Positions 56,269-64,000 of a stretch of 64,000 nucleotides of DNA are shown here, in pieces. The stretch is taken from assembly GCA_965276785.1 (NCBI GenBank), contig OZ255629.1:3472001-3536000 (forward strand), read 5' to 3'. The DNA is from LMUY01 sp965276785. GTDB lineage: Bacteria > Pseudomonadota > Alphaproteobacteria > Acetobacterales > Acetobacteraceae. The position numbers and the translations under genes were made by a program. Within the stretch, counting starts at the first letter, position 1, and every line of letters starts with the position of its first letter. The notes beneath the pieces are model-generated. The model saw only the letters and a program-made list of their open reading frames with translations, ran no database searches and had not been told where the DNA came from.

Positions 56269-57449
56269 AGCCGTTTAGCAACCTCTTCCAGCATGACCTC
56301 GGTCGCGCCGCCGCCTATGGACTGGATGCGCGCGTCGCGCACCATGCGCTCAATGGTGCTGTCCCGCATGTAGCCCATCCCGCCGTGGAATTGCTGGCAG
56401 TCGTACATCACTTCGTTCACCAGCTCGCCGCACAACGCTTTCACCATGGAGACATCGCGAATGCAGTCCCGACCCTGCGCGTCTAGCCAGGCGGACTGGT
56501 AGACCAGGCATCGCGCCGCCTCCACCCGAGCGGCCAGCATGGCCAAACGCTGACGGATCACCTGCTTGTCCCACAGCGTGCCGCCGAAAGCGCGGCGCTG
56601 CCGCACCCAATCCAGCGTGAGCGCGAGGGCCGCCTGTGCCTCTCCCATTGCCTGCGCCCCCAGCACGATGCGCTCGTTCTGGAAGTTGCGCATAATGGCG
56701 TAAAACCCCCGGTTTTCTTCGCCAAGCAGGTTTGCCGCCGAAACACGGCACTCGTCGAACACCAATTCGGCCGTGTCGGAGGACCGCCAGCCGTGCTTGT
56801 CCAGCTCACGACCCACCGTGAACCCGGGCGTGCCTTTCTCCACGATGAACACCGACACGCCGCGCGAACCTTTCGCGGCCAAGTCGGTCTTTGCCGCCAC
56901 GAACGCGATATCGCCATGCACGCCGTTGCTGATGTAGAGCTTGGTGCCGTTCAGCACGTAGCTATCGCCCTCGCGCCGAGCGGTGGTGCGGATGCCCGCG
57001 ACGTCCGACCCGGCATCCGGCTCGGTAACCGCCACGGCGGCGATTTTTCGCCCGGCGATGATATCCGGCATATGCCGCGCCATTTGCGCCGGAGTGCCGG
57101 CATTGGCGAGGTGAGGCGAAGCCATGTCGGTATGCACCAGCACGGTGATGGCGAAGCCGCCGAAGGTGGACCGGCCGAGCTCCTCGGCCAGCACCACAGT
57201 GGCCACCGTATCCATCTCGCTGCCGCCATAGGCCTCGGAGTAGCGCACGCCAAGAAAGCCGAGCTCGCCCATCCGCCGCAGCACGCTGCGCGGCACGGTG
57301 CCATCCGTCTCCCATTGCAACGCGTGCGGCACAATCTCACTGCGGATAAACCGTCGAAGTTGATCCCGAAAAGCGATGTGCTCCTCGCGCAGATACGGGC
57401 TCTCGGCTTGCGTCTCGGGTGGGCTGACCGGCGCCAGAACTGCGGACAT
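56265..57449 (-). CDS. Acyl-CoA dehydrogenase
   Basis: 394 residues from ATG 57449; an ATG at 57488 overlaps the divergent racemase start. Domain order is standard: N-terminal helical GELGFLGVRYSEAYGGSEMD, beta domain AVTEPDAGSDVAGIRTTARR and LNGTKLYISNGVHGDIAFVA, C-terminal helical QNERIVLGAQAMGEAQAALA and QFHGGMGYMRDSTIERMVRD. The last block, FHGGMGYMRD, is typical of isovaleryl/acyl-CoA dehydrogenases for short or branched acyl-CoAs. It heads the minus-strand operon. Confidence 0.93.
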   Translation of the reverse strand: MSAVLAPVSPPETQAESPYLREEHIAFRDQLRRFIRSEIVPHALQWETDGTVPRSVLRRMGELGFLGVRYSEAYGGSEMDTVATVVLAEELGRSTFGGFAITVLVHTDMASPHLANAGTPAQMARHMPDIIAGRKIAAVAVTEPDAGSDVAGIRTTARREGDSYVLNGTKLYISNGVHGDIAFVAAKTDLAAKGSRGVSVFIVEKGTPGFTVGRELDKHGWRSSDTAELVFDECRVSAANLLGEENRGFYAIMRNFQNERIVLGAQAMGEAQAALALTLDWVRQRRAFGGTLWDKQVIRQRLAMLAARVEAARCLVYQSAWLDAQGRDCIRDVSMVKALCGELVNEVMYDCQQFHGGMGYMRDSTIERMVRDARIQSIGGGATEVMLEEVAKRL

Positions 57450-57486
57450 TGCGGCCCCCGAAATCGCTGGCGCTTCAACCGGCACC

Positions 57487-58686
57487 ATGTTTAGCCTATC
57501 GGACGTTAGACCGTTGGGGGCTAAAGTGTCAACGAACGGCGCCTTGGCCGGGGTGCGGGTGGTGGAGTTCGCCGCCATTGGTCCAATCCCGTTCTGCGGC
57601 ATGGTGCTGGCGGACATGGGGGCCAACGTGATCCGGGTGGAGCGGCCGCAAGCCTCGGAGCTCGGCATCCCCATAGCGGCGGAGTTTGACCATCTGAACC
57701 GCGGCAAGCGCTCGCTGGCGCTCGATCTTAAGCACCCGATGGCGCGCCAGGCAGTGTGGCGCCTGCTAGCCGGGGCGCAAGTCCTGCTGGAGGGCTTCCG
57801 CCCGGGCACAATGGAGCGGTTGGGATTCGGGCCGGACGCGGTGCTCGCAGCTTCGCCCACTCTGGTCTATGGCCGCGTCAACGGGTGGGGCGATACCGGC
57901 CCGCTGGCATCCACAGCGGGCCACGACCTCAATTTCATTGCAGCCTCTGGCGCCTTGGCCGCGATGGGCCGCCCGGGAGAACCGCCCCCTGTGCCGCTGA
58001 ACCTGATCGGCGACTTCGGCGGCGCGGCCATGCACTTGGCCTGTGGCGTGCTGGCGGCGCTGCTGGTGGCCACGCGGGATGGGGTAGGGCAGGTGGTCCA
58101 GACCAGCATCGCCGCCGGATCGGTAGCACTGACGCCCATGCTGCAGGGCTTGCGGCAGGCCGGGCTATGGTCGGGCGACCGCGCGGACAACGTGCTGGAC
58201 GGTGGTGCCCCGTTCTACCGCGCCTATGCCACCAAGGATGGCCGCTATGTCGCGGTGGGCGCAATCGAGGCAAAGTTCTACCGCGCCCTGCTCGAAATGC
58301 TCGGCTTAGCGGAGCAGCTGCGTCTGAGCGAGCAGATGGACCGCGCCCGTTGGCCCGCCACCACCCGCATCCTGGCAGAGCGCTTCGCCACCCAAACGCT
58401 GGCGTATTGGCAAGAGGTATTTGCCGGCACCGATGCCTGCGTCACGCCGGTGCTGACGCTGGACGAGGCGCCCGGCTTCCCGCAACACTGCGCCGGCGGC
58501 CATTTCGAGGCCATCGCGGGCCGAACGCAGCCTGCACCGCAACCCGTCCTGTCCCGCACTCCCAGCCGAATCCGCAGCCCAGCGCCGGAACTCGGCTCGG
58601 ACACCGCGGCGCTCCTGCGAGAACTCGGTTACGACGCCGCAGATGTGGTATCGCTGCAGCAACAAGGCGCCGCAAAGGCGCTCTGA
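57487..58686 (+). CDS. Alpha-methylacyl-CoA racemase-like CoA-transferase-family protein
   Basis: 399 residues from ATG 57487; a GTG at 57526 is an alternative. The CaiB fold begins LAGVRVVEFAAIGPIPFCGM. AMACR-specific residues are present: the catalytic His in STAGHDLNFIAASGALAAMG and the catalytic Asp in VPLNLIGDFGGAAMHLACG. The enzyme inverts the 2-methyl centre so that branched acyl-CoAs can be oxidised. It is divergent from the acyl-CoA dehydrogenase gene with essentially no gap, suggesting one shared promoter region. Confidence 0.88.
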   Translation: MFSLSDVRPLGAKVSTNGALAGVRVVEFAAIGPIPFCGMVLADMGANVIRVERPQASELGIPIAAEFDHLNRGKRSLALDLKHPMARQAVWRLLAGAQVLLEGFRPGTMERLGFGPDAVLAASPTLVYGRVNGWGDTGPLASTAGHDLNFIAASGALAAMGRPGEPPPVPLNLIGDFGGAAMHLACGVLAALLVATRDGVGQVVQTSIAAGSVALTPMLQGLRQAGLWSGDRADNVLDGGAPFYRAYATKDGRYVAVGAIEAKFYRALLEMLGLAEQLRLSEQMDRARWPATTRILAERFATQTLAYWQEVFAGTDACVTPVLTLDEAPGFPQHCAGGHFEAIAGRTQPAPQPVLSRTPSRIRSPAPELGSDTAALLRELGYDAADVVSLQQQGAAKAL

Positions 58687-58709
58687 CACAAACCAAGGGG
58701 GACCGATCC

Positions 58710-60647
58710 ATGACCGATGACCACGATGCCCTGACCGAGTTGATCGACCAAAAATTGCAACCCCTGCCGCCCGGATGGCGCTCGGCACGGCAGGAGGCCT
58801 TGCTGAACCAAGCCCGCCGGGCCGAGGCGGACGGCATCGACGAATACTGGGCCTGGACCGCGCGCCAGTTCCGCTGGTCCCAGCCCTGGCACACCCTGCG
58901 CACCGGCGGCATGAGCGATGTCCGCTACTTTGAGGGCGGCCTGATCAACGTCGCCGACAACTGCGTCGACCGCCACGCCGAGAACCCCGAGCGGGCGGAC
59001 CGTCCTGCCGTGATCTGGGAAGGCGAGGATGGCGCCGTCCGCACCACCACTTACCGCATGCTGCGCGACCAGGTGGCCCGCTGTGCCAACGCGCTGAAGG
59101 AACTCGGCATCGGCCGCGGCGACGTGGTCGCGATCTACCTGCCCAATCTACCTGAAGCCTTTGTCGCCATCCATGCCTGCAACCGGATCGGCGCCATCTA
59201 CACCGTGCTGTTCTCTGGCTTTTCCGCGGACGCAGTCGGGCTGCGGCTGATCACCTCCCGCGCTGCCTGCGTCATCACCGCAGATGTCAGCTACCGACGC
59301 GGCCGCAGCGTGCCACTGTTGGACAACGTCCGAGCCGCGCGGGGCCACGCGCCGACGCTGCGCCACGTGGTGGTGATCGACCGCTCCGGCCGTGACACCA
59401 AGCTGCAGCCGGGCGAGGCCGCTTGGGCGGCGCTGATGCAGCGCCAATCGGCCGATTGCCCCTGCTTGCCGCTAGGCGCCAACGACCCGGCGTTCCTCAT
59501 CTTCACCAGCGGCACAGAATCGCGGCCCAAGGGCGTGGTGCATAGCGCCGCCGGCTTCATGATCGGCGCCTGGGCCAATGTGCAATGGCAGGTCGGGCTA
59601 GAGCCGGACGACGTGTATTGGTGCGCCGCCGACGTCGGCTGGCTCACCTTCCCCATCCAGGCGGTGATCGGCGGCCTCGCGCAGGGCGGCACGCTGCTCT
59701 GCTACGAAGGCGCGCTCGACACGCCGACGCCGCTGCGCTTCTACCAAACCGCTTCTCGGCATGGCGTCACCAAAGTGCTGATGGCGCCCACCGCGATGCG
59801 CATGTTGCGGGCGCTGGGCGACGGCGCGGCAGCGGCCAACCCGCTCCCGGCGCTGAAGCTCGTCACCGCGCAGGGCGAGCCGCTGGACGCCGGGACATTC
59901 CAGTGGGTGACAACCCGTTGGAACGTCCCGGTAGTGAACGCCTACGGCCAAACCGAAACCGGGTCGACTTGGACCTATCCGGTATATGGCGTGGACGATC
60001 CAAAACCCGGTTCAGCCGGCCGGCCGGTGCCGGGGCACCGCTACGCCGTGGTGGACGATGACGGCCTTCCGGTTCCCGCGGGAGTGCGCGGCAACCTCGT
60101 GTTGACGCATCCCTTCCCCACCCTGGCCCGCACCATCTGGGACGACCATCCGCGCTATCTCACAACCTATTTCGATCGCGAGCGGACAGTCTATCGCACG
60201 TCCGACGAGGCCGTCGTGGACGCGGACGCCCATATTTGGGTGCTGGGCCGCGCCGATGACGTCATCAACGTGGCGGCGCATCGCATCAGCACCATGGAGA
60301 TCGAGTCCGCCGCCACTGCTGAGCCCGGCGTGGCCGAGGCAGCCGTGGTCGGCGTGCGTCACCCGATCAAGGGCACCGTGCCAGTCGCGTTCGTCACCCT
60401 CCGGCCCGACGCCGACCCGGCGGGTGTTCAGCAAGCGCTGATGGCGTCGGTGGAACGGGCAATCGGCGGGATTGCGCGGCTGGAGCGGGTGTATGTGCTG
60501 GGCTCGATGCCGAAGACCCGCGCGGGCAAGATCATGCGGCGCTTGTTGCGGGAAGCAGCGGAAACCGGAGACGTTCGCGGCGACTTGAGCGGGTTGGAGG
60601 ATCTGGCTGCCGTGACCGGCCTGGTTGAGGTGGTGCAGGCGGCGTGA
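58710..60647 (+). CDS. Acetyl/propionyl-CoA synthetase-like AMP-forming ligase
   Basis: 645 residues from ATG 58710, 24 bases after the racemase gene; the open frame upstream to 57756 is antisense-free readthrough inside the racemase gene. P-loop FLIFTSGTESRPKGVVHSAA, TETGSTWTYPVYGVDDPKPG, LGRADDVINVAAHRISTMEI and the C-terminal lysine in PKTRAGKIMRRLL mark the AcsA/PrpE group. It activates a small carboxylic acid. The substrate could be acetate, propionate or a branched acid. Confidence 0.87.
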   Translation: MTDDHDALTELIDQKLQPLPPGWRSARQEALLNQARRAEADGIDEYWAWTARQFRWSQPWHTLRTGGMSDVRYFEGGLINVADNCVDRHAENPERADRPAVIWEGEDGAVRTTTYRMLRDQVARCANALKELGIGRGDVVAIYLPNLPEAFVAIHACNRIGAIYTVLFSGFSADAVGLRLITSRAACVITADVSYRRGRSVPLLDNVRAARGHAPTLRHVVVIDRSGRDTKLQPGEAAWAALMQRQSADCPCLPLGANDPAFLIFTSGTESRPKGVVHSAAGFMIGAWANVQWQVGLEPDDVYWCAADVGWLTFPIQAVIGGLAQGGTLLCYEGALDTPTPLRFYQTASRHGVTKVLMAPTAMRMLRALGDGAAAANPLPALKLVTAQGEPLDAGTFQWVTTRWNVPVVNAYGQTETGSTWTYPVYGVDDPKPGSAGRPVPGHRYAVVDDDGLPVPAGVRGNLVLTHPFPTLARTIWDDHPRYLTTYFDRERTVYRTSDEAVVDADAHIWVLGRADDVINVAAHRISTMEIESAATAEPGVAEAAVVGVRHPIKGTVPVAFVTLRPDADPAGVQQALMASVERAIGGIARLERVYVLGSMPKTRAGKIMRRLLREAAETGDVRGDLSGLEDLAAVTGLVEVVQAA

Positions 60648-60682
60648 GGTCTAGGATCGCGCTCCAAGGAGAGCCCTAACCC

Positions 60683-62281
60683 ATGCCAGGGCTCTTCTCC
60701 CGCATCGACGCGAACGCGCCGGCCTTCACCGCCAACGCACTCGCCTACGACAGCTTGCTGCAGACCCTGCGCGAGCGTCTCCACACCGCAGCGCAGGGCG
60801 GCGGCGTCGCAATGGTGGAGCGCCACCGAGCCCGCAACAAGATCGCGGTGCGCGACCGCATCGACCTGCTGGTCGACCCCCTCAGCCCCTTCCTCGAACT
60901 CTGCCCGTTGGCCGCATGGGGCCTGTATGGCAACGAAGTGCCGGCCGCCGGGCTGGTGACCGGCGTCGGCGTGGTGCACGGCACGCCCTGCATGATCATC
61001 GCTAATGACGCAACCGTAAAGGGCGGCAGCTTCTTCCCGGAAACCGTGGCCAAGCACATCCGCGCCCAAGAAATCGCCGCCGAGAACCAGTTGCCGTGCC
61101 TCTATTTGGTCGATTGCGGCGGCGCCTACCTGCCGGAGCAGGACCGGGTCTTCCCCGGTAAGGACCATTTCGGCACTACCTTCCTAAACCAGTGTCGCAT
61201 GTCCGCCTCTGGCGTGCCGCAACTCGCCGCAGTGTTCGGCGGCTGCACCGCAGGCGGCGCCTATATCCCCGCTTTGGCCGACGAGATGGTGATGGTGCGC
61301 GGCAATGCCCGCATCCATCTTGGCGGCCCGGAAATCGTCAAGGCCGCCATCAAGGAAGAGGTGGGCGGCGAGACCCTCGGCGGCGCCGAAATGCACACGC
61401 TGGTCTCGGGCGTGAACGACACGCTGGTCGACACCGAGGCCGAAGCCCTGCTGGCCGTGCGCGACATCGTGGCCAAGCTGAACCGGCCAACGCCGCAGTT
61501 CATGACGCTGCGCACCCCCGCGCCACCGCGCTTCAACCCGGCGGAGCTCGGCGGCATCATCCCGGCCGACCCGAAAACGCCCTATGACGTGCGGGAGGTA
61601 ATCGCACGGCTGACCGACGGCAGCGATTTTCAGGAGTTCAAACCCACTTGGGGCGCCACGCTGGTCTGCGGGTTTGCCCACATGCACGGCTATCCGGTCG
61701 GCATCCTGGCGAACAATGGCGTGCTGTTCGCCGAATCCGCCTTGAAAGGCGCGCACTTCATCGAGTTGTGCAACCAGCGCAACATCCCGCTGCTGTTCCT
61801 GCAGAACGTCACCGGATTCATGGTCGGCACCGATGCCGAGCGCGGCGGCATCAGCAAACATAGCGCGAAACTCGTCTATGCCGTCTCCACTGCGCGGGTG
61901 CCGCGCTTCACCGTGATCGTAGGCGGCTCCTACGGCGCAGGCAACTACGGCATGTGCGGCCGCGGTTTCGCCCCGCGCTTCCTGTTCGCCTGGCCGAATG
62001 CGCGCATTGCCACCATGAGCCCGCAAGTCGCCGCCACCGTGCTCACCGAGCTGCGCGGCCGCAGCCTCAAGCTGCGCGCGTCGGCAGCGGAGCTCGACGA
62101 ACTGGCCGAACGCACCTCGCGCCAGTTCACCGAGCAGAGCGACCCCTACTACGCCACCGCCCGGCTATGGGACGACGGCATCATCGAGCCGCAGGACACC
62201 CGCGACGTCATCGGCCTATGCCTGGCGCTGGCCGCCAGCAGCCCGCGCGAGACCGGTTTCAGCCCCGTGTTCCGGATGTAG
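60683..62281 (+). CDS. Acyl-CoA carboxylase carboxyltransferase (beta) subunit
   Basis: 532 residues. Characteristic blocks: RNKIAVRDRIDLLVDPLSPF, FFPETVAKHIRAQEIAAENQ, LVDCGGAYLPEQDRVFPGKD, GGCTAGGAYIPALADEMVMV, LGGPEIVKAAIKEEVGGETL and PLLFLQNVTGFMVGTDAERG. It transfers carboxybiotin's carboxyl group to an acyl-CoA. The DRVFP and ARIHLGG motifs fit the methylcrotonyl-CoA or geranyl-CoA carboxylase group, not acetyl-CoA carboxylase. Its partner follows five bases later. Confidence 0.9.
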   Translation: MPGLFSRIDANAPAFTANALAYDSLLQTLRERLHTAAQGGGVAMVERHRARNKIAVRDRIDLLVDPLSPFLELCPLAAWGLYGNEVPAAGLVTGVGVVHGTPCMIIANDATVKGGSFFPETVAKHIRAQEIAAENQLPCLYLVDCGGAYLPEQDRVFPGKDHFGTTFLNQCRMSASGVPQLAAVFGGCTAGGAYIPALADEMVMVRGNARIHLGGPEIVKAAIKEEVGGETLGGAEMHTLVSGVNDTLVDTEAEALLAVRDIVAKLNRPTPQFMTLRTPAPPRFNPAELGGIIPADPKTPYDVREVIARLTDGSDFQEFKPTWGATLVCGFAHMHGYPVGILANNGVLFAESALKGAHFIELCNQRNIPLLFLQNVTGFMVGTDAERGGISKHSAKLVYAVSTARVPRFTVIVGGSYGAGNYGMCGRGFAPRFLFAWPNARIATMSPQVAATVLTELRGRSLKLRASAAELDELAERTSRQFTEQSDPYYATARLWDDGIIEPQDTRDVIGLCLALAASSPRETGFSPVFRM

Positions 62282-62286
62282 CGGCC

Positions 62287-64000
62287 ATGTTTGAATCCGT
62301 GCTAATCGCCAACCGCGGCGAGATCGCCTGCCGCATCACCCGTACCTGCCGCAGGCTCGGCATCCGCACCATCGCGGTCTACTCCGCCGCCGATGCCGGC
62401 GCGCTCCACGTGGCCATGGCCGACGAGAGCCACCCAATTGGCCCGGCGGACGCCGCGAGCAGCTATCTGCGCCCCGATGCGATCATCACGGCGGCGCTGG
62501 CCCACGGCGCCAGCGCGATCCATCCCGGCTACGGCTTCCTGTCCGAACGCGTGCAATTGGCGGAGCTGTGCGAGGCGAACGGTATTGCCTGGGTCGGCCC
62601 CTCGCCGCGCTGCATCACCGCCATGGGGTCGAAAACCCAAGCCAAACGCATCGCCGCCGAACAAGGTATCTCGAGCGTGCCCGGCTACCACGGCGACGAC
62701 CAATCGCCGCAGCGCCTGTTGCACGAAGCGCACTCAGTTGGCTTTCCCGTGCTCATCAAGGCCAGCGCTGGCGGCGGCGGGCGCGGCATGCGGCGTGTGG
62801 ACGACAGCGCCACCTTCCTGGGCGAACTCGCCATCGCCAAGACCGAAGCAATGGCCGCCTTCGGGGACGATCGCGTGTTGCTGGAGCGGTTCATCGCCCG
62901 CCCCCGCCACCTCGAAGTGCAGTTGGCCGGCGACAAGCACGGCAACCTGATCCACCTGTTCGAGCGCGAGTGCTCCATCCAACGCAATTACCAAAAGCTG
63001 GTGGAGGAAGCCCCCGCCTCCCACTTGCCACCCGCCGTGCGTGCCCGCCTGCTGGAGGCCGCCGTCCGGCTCGGCCGCGCAATCGGCTATGACTCGCTCG
63101 GCACAGCGGAGTTCATTCTCGAAGCGGACGACACCCAGCCGTATTTCCTGGAAATGAACACCCGCCTGCAAGTCGAGCATCCCGTGACCGAGTTCATCAC
63201 TGGGCTGGACCTGGTGGAGCTGCAATTGCGCATCGCCGCGGGTGAAGCGCTCCCGATCCAGCAGGCCAAAGTCACGCAACAAGGTGCCGCGGTGGAGCTG
63301 CGGCTCAACGCCGAAGACCCGTCCGCCGCCTTCACTCCCCAACTCGGCCGCGTAGCGCAGTACCGCGAACCGGCCGGCCCAGGCGTGCGGGTGGATAGCG
63401 GGGTGCGCGAGGGCAGCGAAATCAGCCCGTTCTACGACTCGATGCTGCTGAAGCTGATCGCGCACGGCCCGCAGCGCCCAGCCGCGATCCGCCGGCTGGA
63501 CACCGCGTTGCGACAGTTGGTCGTGCTCGGCATCGGCACCAACCAGGCCTTCCTGCGCGACGTCATCCGCAGCCCTGGGTTCAATGGCGTGCTCACCACC
63601 CGCTTCATCCCCGAAACCTTCCCGGACGGCTGGACCGCACCAGCCCCCTCCCCCGAGCTGCTCGGCGTCGCCGCCGTCGCGGTCGCCCAACGATGGCAGC
63701 AAGCGACCCGGCCATGCGCCCCCGGCCCCTGGGCCACCCTGGCAGGCTTCCGCACCGCCGCCCGCGCTGGCCTGCCCGGCCGCACCAGCGTGCAGCTTCA
63801 GCTCCCGGGAGCCGCCCCAGTGACGGTCGACGTCATCCAAACGCCGGCCGGCCCGCGGGCAGTCCGGCGGGGCGCAGTCCTGGACCCGCCAGCCGAGCTG
63901 ACGGCCTTGCTGGCGGAAGACGACCTCGTGCACCTCGCGAGTGACGGCGCCGCCTGGACCTTCCACGCCGCCCCGCTGGTGCAGGCACTCGGGCGCAGGC
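62287..64000 (+). CDS. Acyl-CoA carboxylase biotin-carboxylase (alpha) subunit, partial
   Basis: ATG 62287, frame open to the window edge (571 codons). Biotin carboxylase domain: ESVLIANRGEIACRITRTCR, IHPGYGFLSERVQLAELCEA, ATP-grasp glycine loop KASAGGGGRGMRRV, ERECSIQRNYQKLVEEAP, and FLEMNTRLQVEHPVTEFITG with the catalytic Glu and Arg. From about 460 it becomes the domain linking to a biotin carrier, which must lie beyond the window. With the beta subunit it carboxylates a methylcrotonyl- or geranyl-like CoA ester. Confidence 0.93.
   Translation, partial: MFESVLIANRGEIACRITRTCRRLGIRTIAVYSAADAGALHVAMADESHPIGPADAASSYLRPDAIITAALAHGASAIHPGYGFLSERVQLAELCEANGIAWVGPSPRCITAMGSKTQAKRIAAEQGISSVPGYHGDDQSPQRLLHEAHSVGFPVLIKASAGGGGRGMRRVDDSATFLGELAIAKTEAMAAFGDDRVLLERFIARPRHLEVQLAGDKHGNLIHLFERECSIQRNYQKLVEEAPASHLPPAVRARLLEAAVRLGRAIGYDSLGTAEFILEADDTQPYFLEMNTRLQVEHPVTEFITGLDLVELQLRIAAGEALPIQQAKVTQQGAAVELRLNAEDPSAAFTPQLGRVAQYREPAGPGVRVDSGVREGSEISPFYDSMLLKLIAHGPQRPAAIRRLDTALRQLVVLGIGTNQAFLRDVIRSPGFNGVLTTRFIPETFPDGWTAPAPSPELLGVAAVAVAQRWQQATRPCAPGPWATLAGFRTAARAGLPGRTSVQLQLPGAAPVTVDVIQTPAGPRAVRRGAVLDPPAELTALLAEDDLVHLASDGAAWTFHAAPLVQALGRR

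Noticed and set aside
57756..58709. N-terminal extension of the acetyl/propionyl-CoA synthetase frame
   Set aside because: It lies inside the racemase gene in another frame and reads as low-complexity Arg/Pro sequence; the real start is ATG 58710.
62734..63966. 410-codon minus-strand frame antisense to the carboxylase alpha subunit
   Set aside because: The plus-strand frame has all biotin-carboxylase motifs; the antisense product has none.

Overview
The window is high-GC chromosomal DNA, most likely from an alphaproteobacterium of the Rhodospirillales, plausibly Acetobacteraceae. The hints are a PetP/PetR-like MarR plus response-regulator pair next to ilvE, a pgsA-moaD-moaE block, and phage regulators of a type I associate with that family. 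This placement rests on gene content and family recognition; no 16S or tRNA gene was seen.

Left host arm (1-26.2 kb): a cytidine deaminase tail; a DUF3072 protein; a complete IS630-type insertion sequence with 15-bp perfect inverted ends, TA duplications and a frameshifted transposase; an FMN-binding oxidase-like protein; arfB; a CaiB/zinc-free MDR pair; argS with a SPOR protein; pgsA, a lipoprotein and moaD-moaE; a membrane protein overlapping a metallo-hydrolase; ilvE divergent from a MarR/OmpR-type regulator pair; galE; an orphan CoxL-like molybdenum hydroxylase; an SsuD/DszC-like flavin monooxygenase pair; lutB-lutC-smr without lutA; an SMP-30 protein; and an EcsC protein.

Central element (about 26.2-47.9 kb): visibly lower-GC DNA holding a contractile-tail phage structural and packaging cluster. 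In order: XRE regulator with a palindromic operator, two small DNA-binding-like proteins, a lipoprotein, terminase, portal, scaffold-like protein, capsid, connectors, tail sheath, tail tube, a tail chaperone with a lambda-like GGGAAAC -1 slippery site, a proline-rich protein in the tape-measure slot, baseplate genes (U, X, D, V, W, J, I types), a glycine-rich fibre, and a three-gene membrane module. The last gene of that module encodes a stand-alone ethylene-receptor-type (ETR1-like) transmembrane sensor domain with the copper-site Cys and His conserved and no kinase. No integrase, replication gene, capsid protease or endolysin is visible, so the element is either a decayed prophage or a domesticated, gene-transfer-agent-like particle locus.

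Right host arm (47.9-64 kb): a GT4 glycosyltransferase, a twice-frameshifted alpha/beta hydrolase pseudogene, a YeeZ-like epimerase, a TPR protein, a peptide-ABC ATPase remnant, a GST, and then a two-sided acyl-CoA catabolic cluster. One strand carries acyl-CoA dehydrogenase, nitroreductase, two MaoC-type hydratases and an AMP-dependent ligase. The other carries an alpha-methylacyl-CoA racemase, an acetyl/propionyl-CoA synthetase and both subunits of a biotin-dependent acyl-CoA carboxylase (the second runs off the window). Together they could activate, epimerise, dehydrogenate, hydrate and carboxylate a methyl-branched acid or isoprenoid; the substrate is not determined by the sequence.
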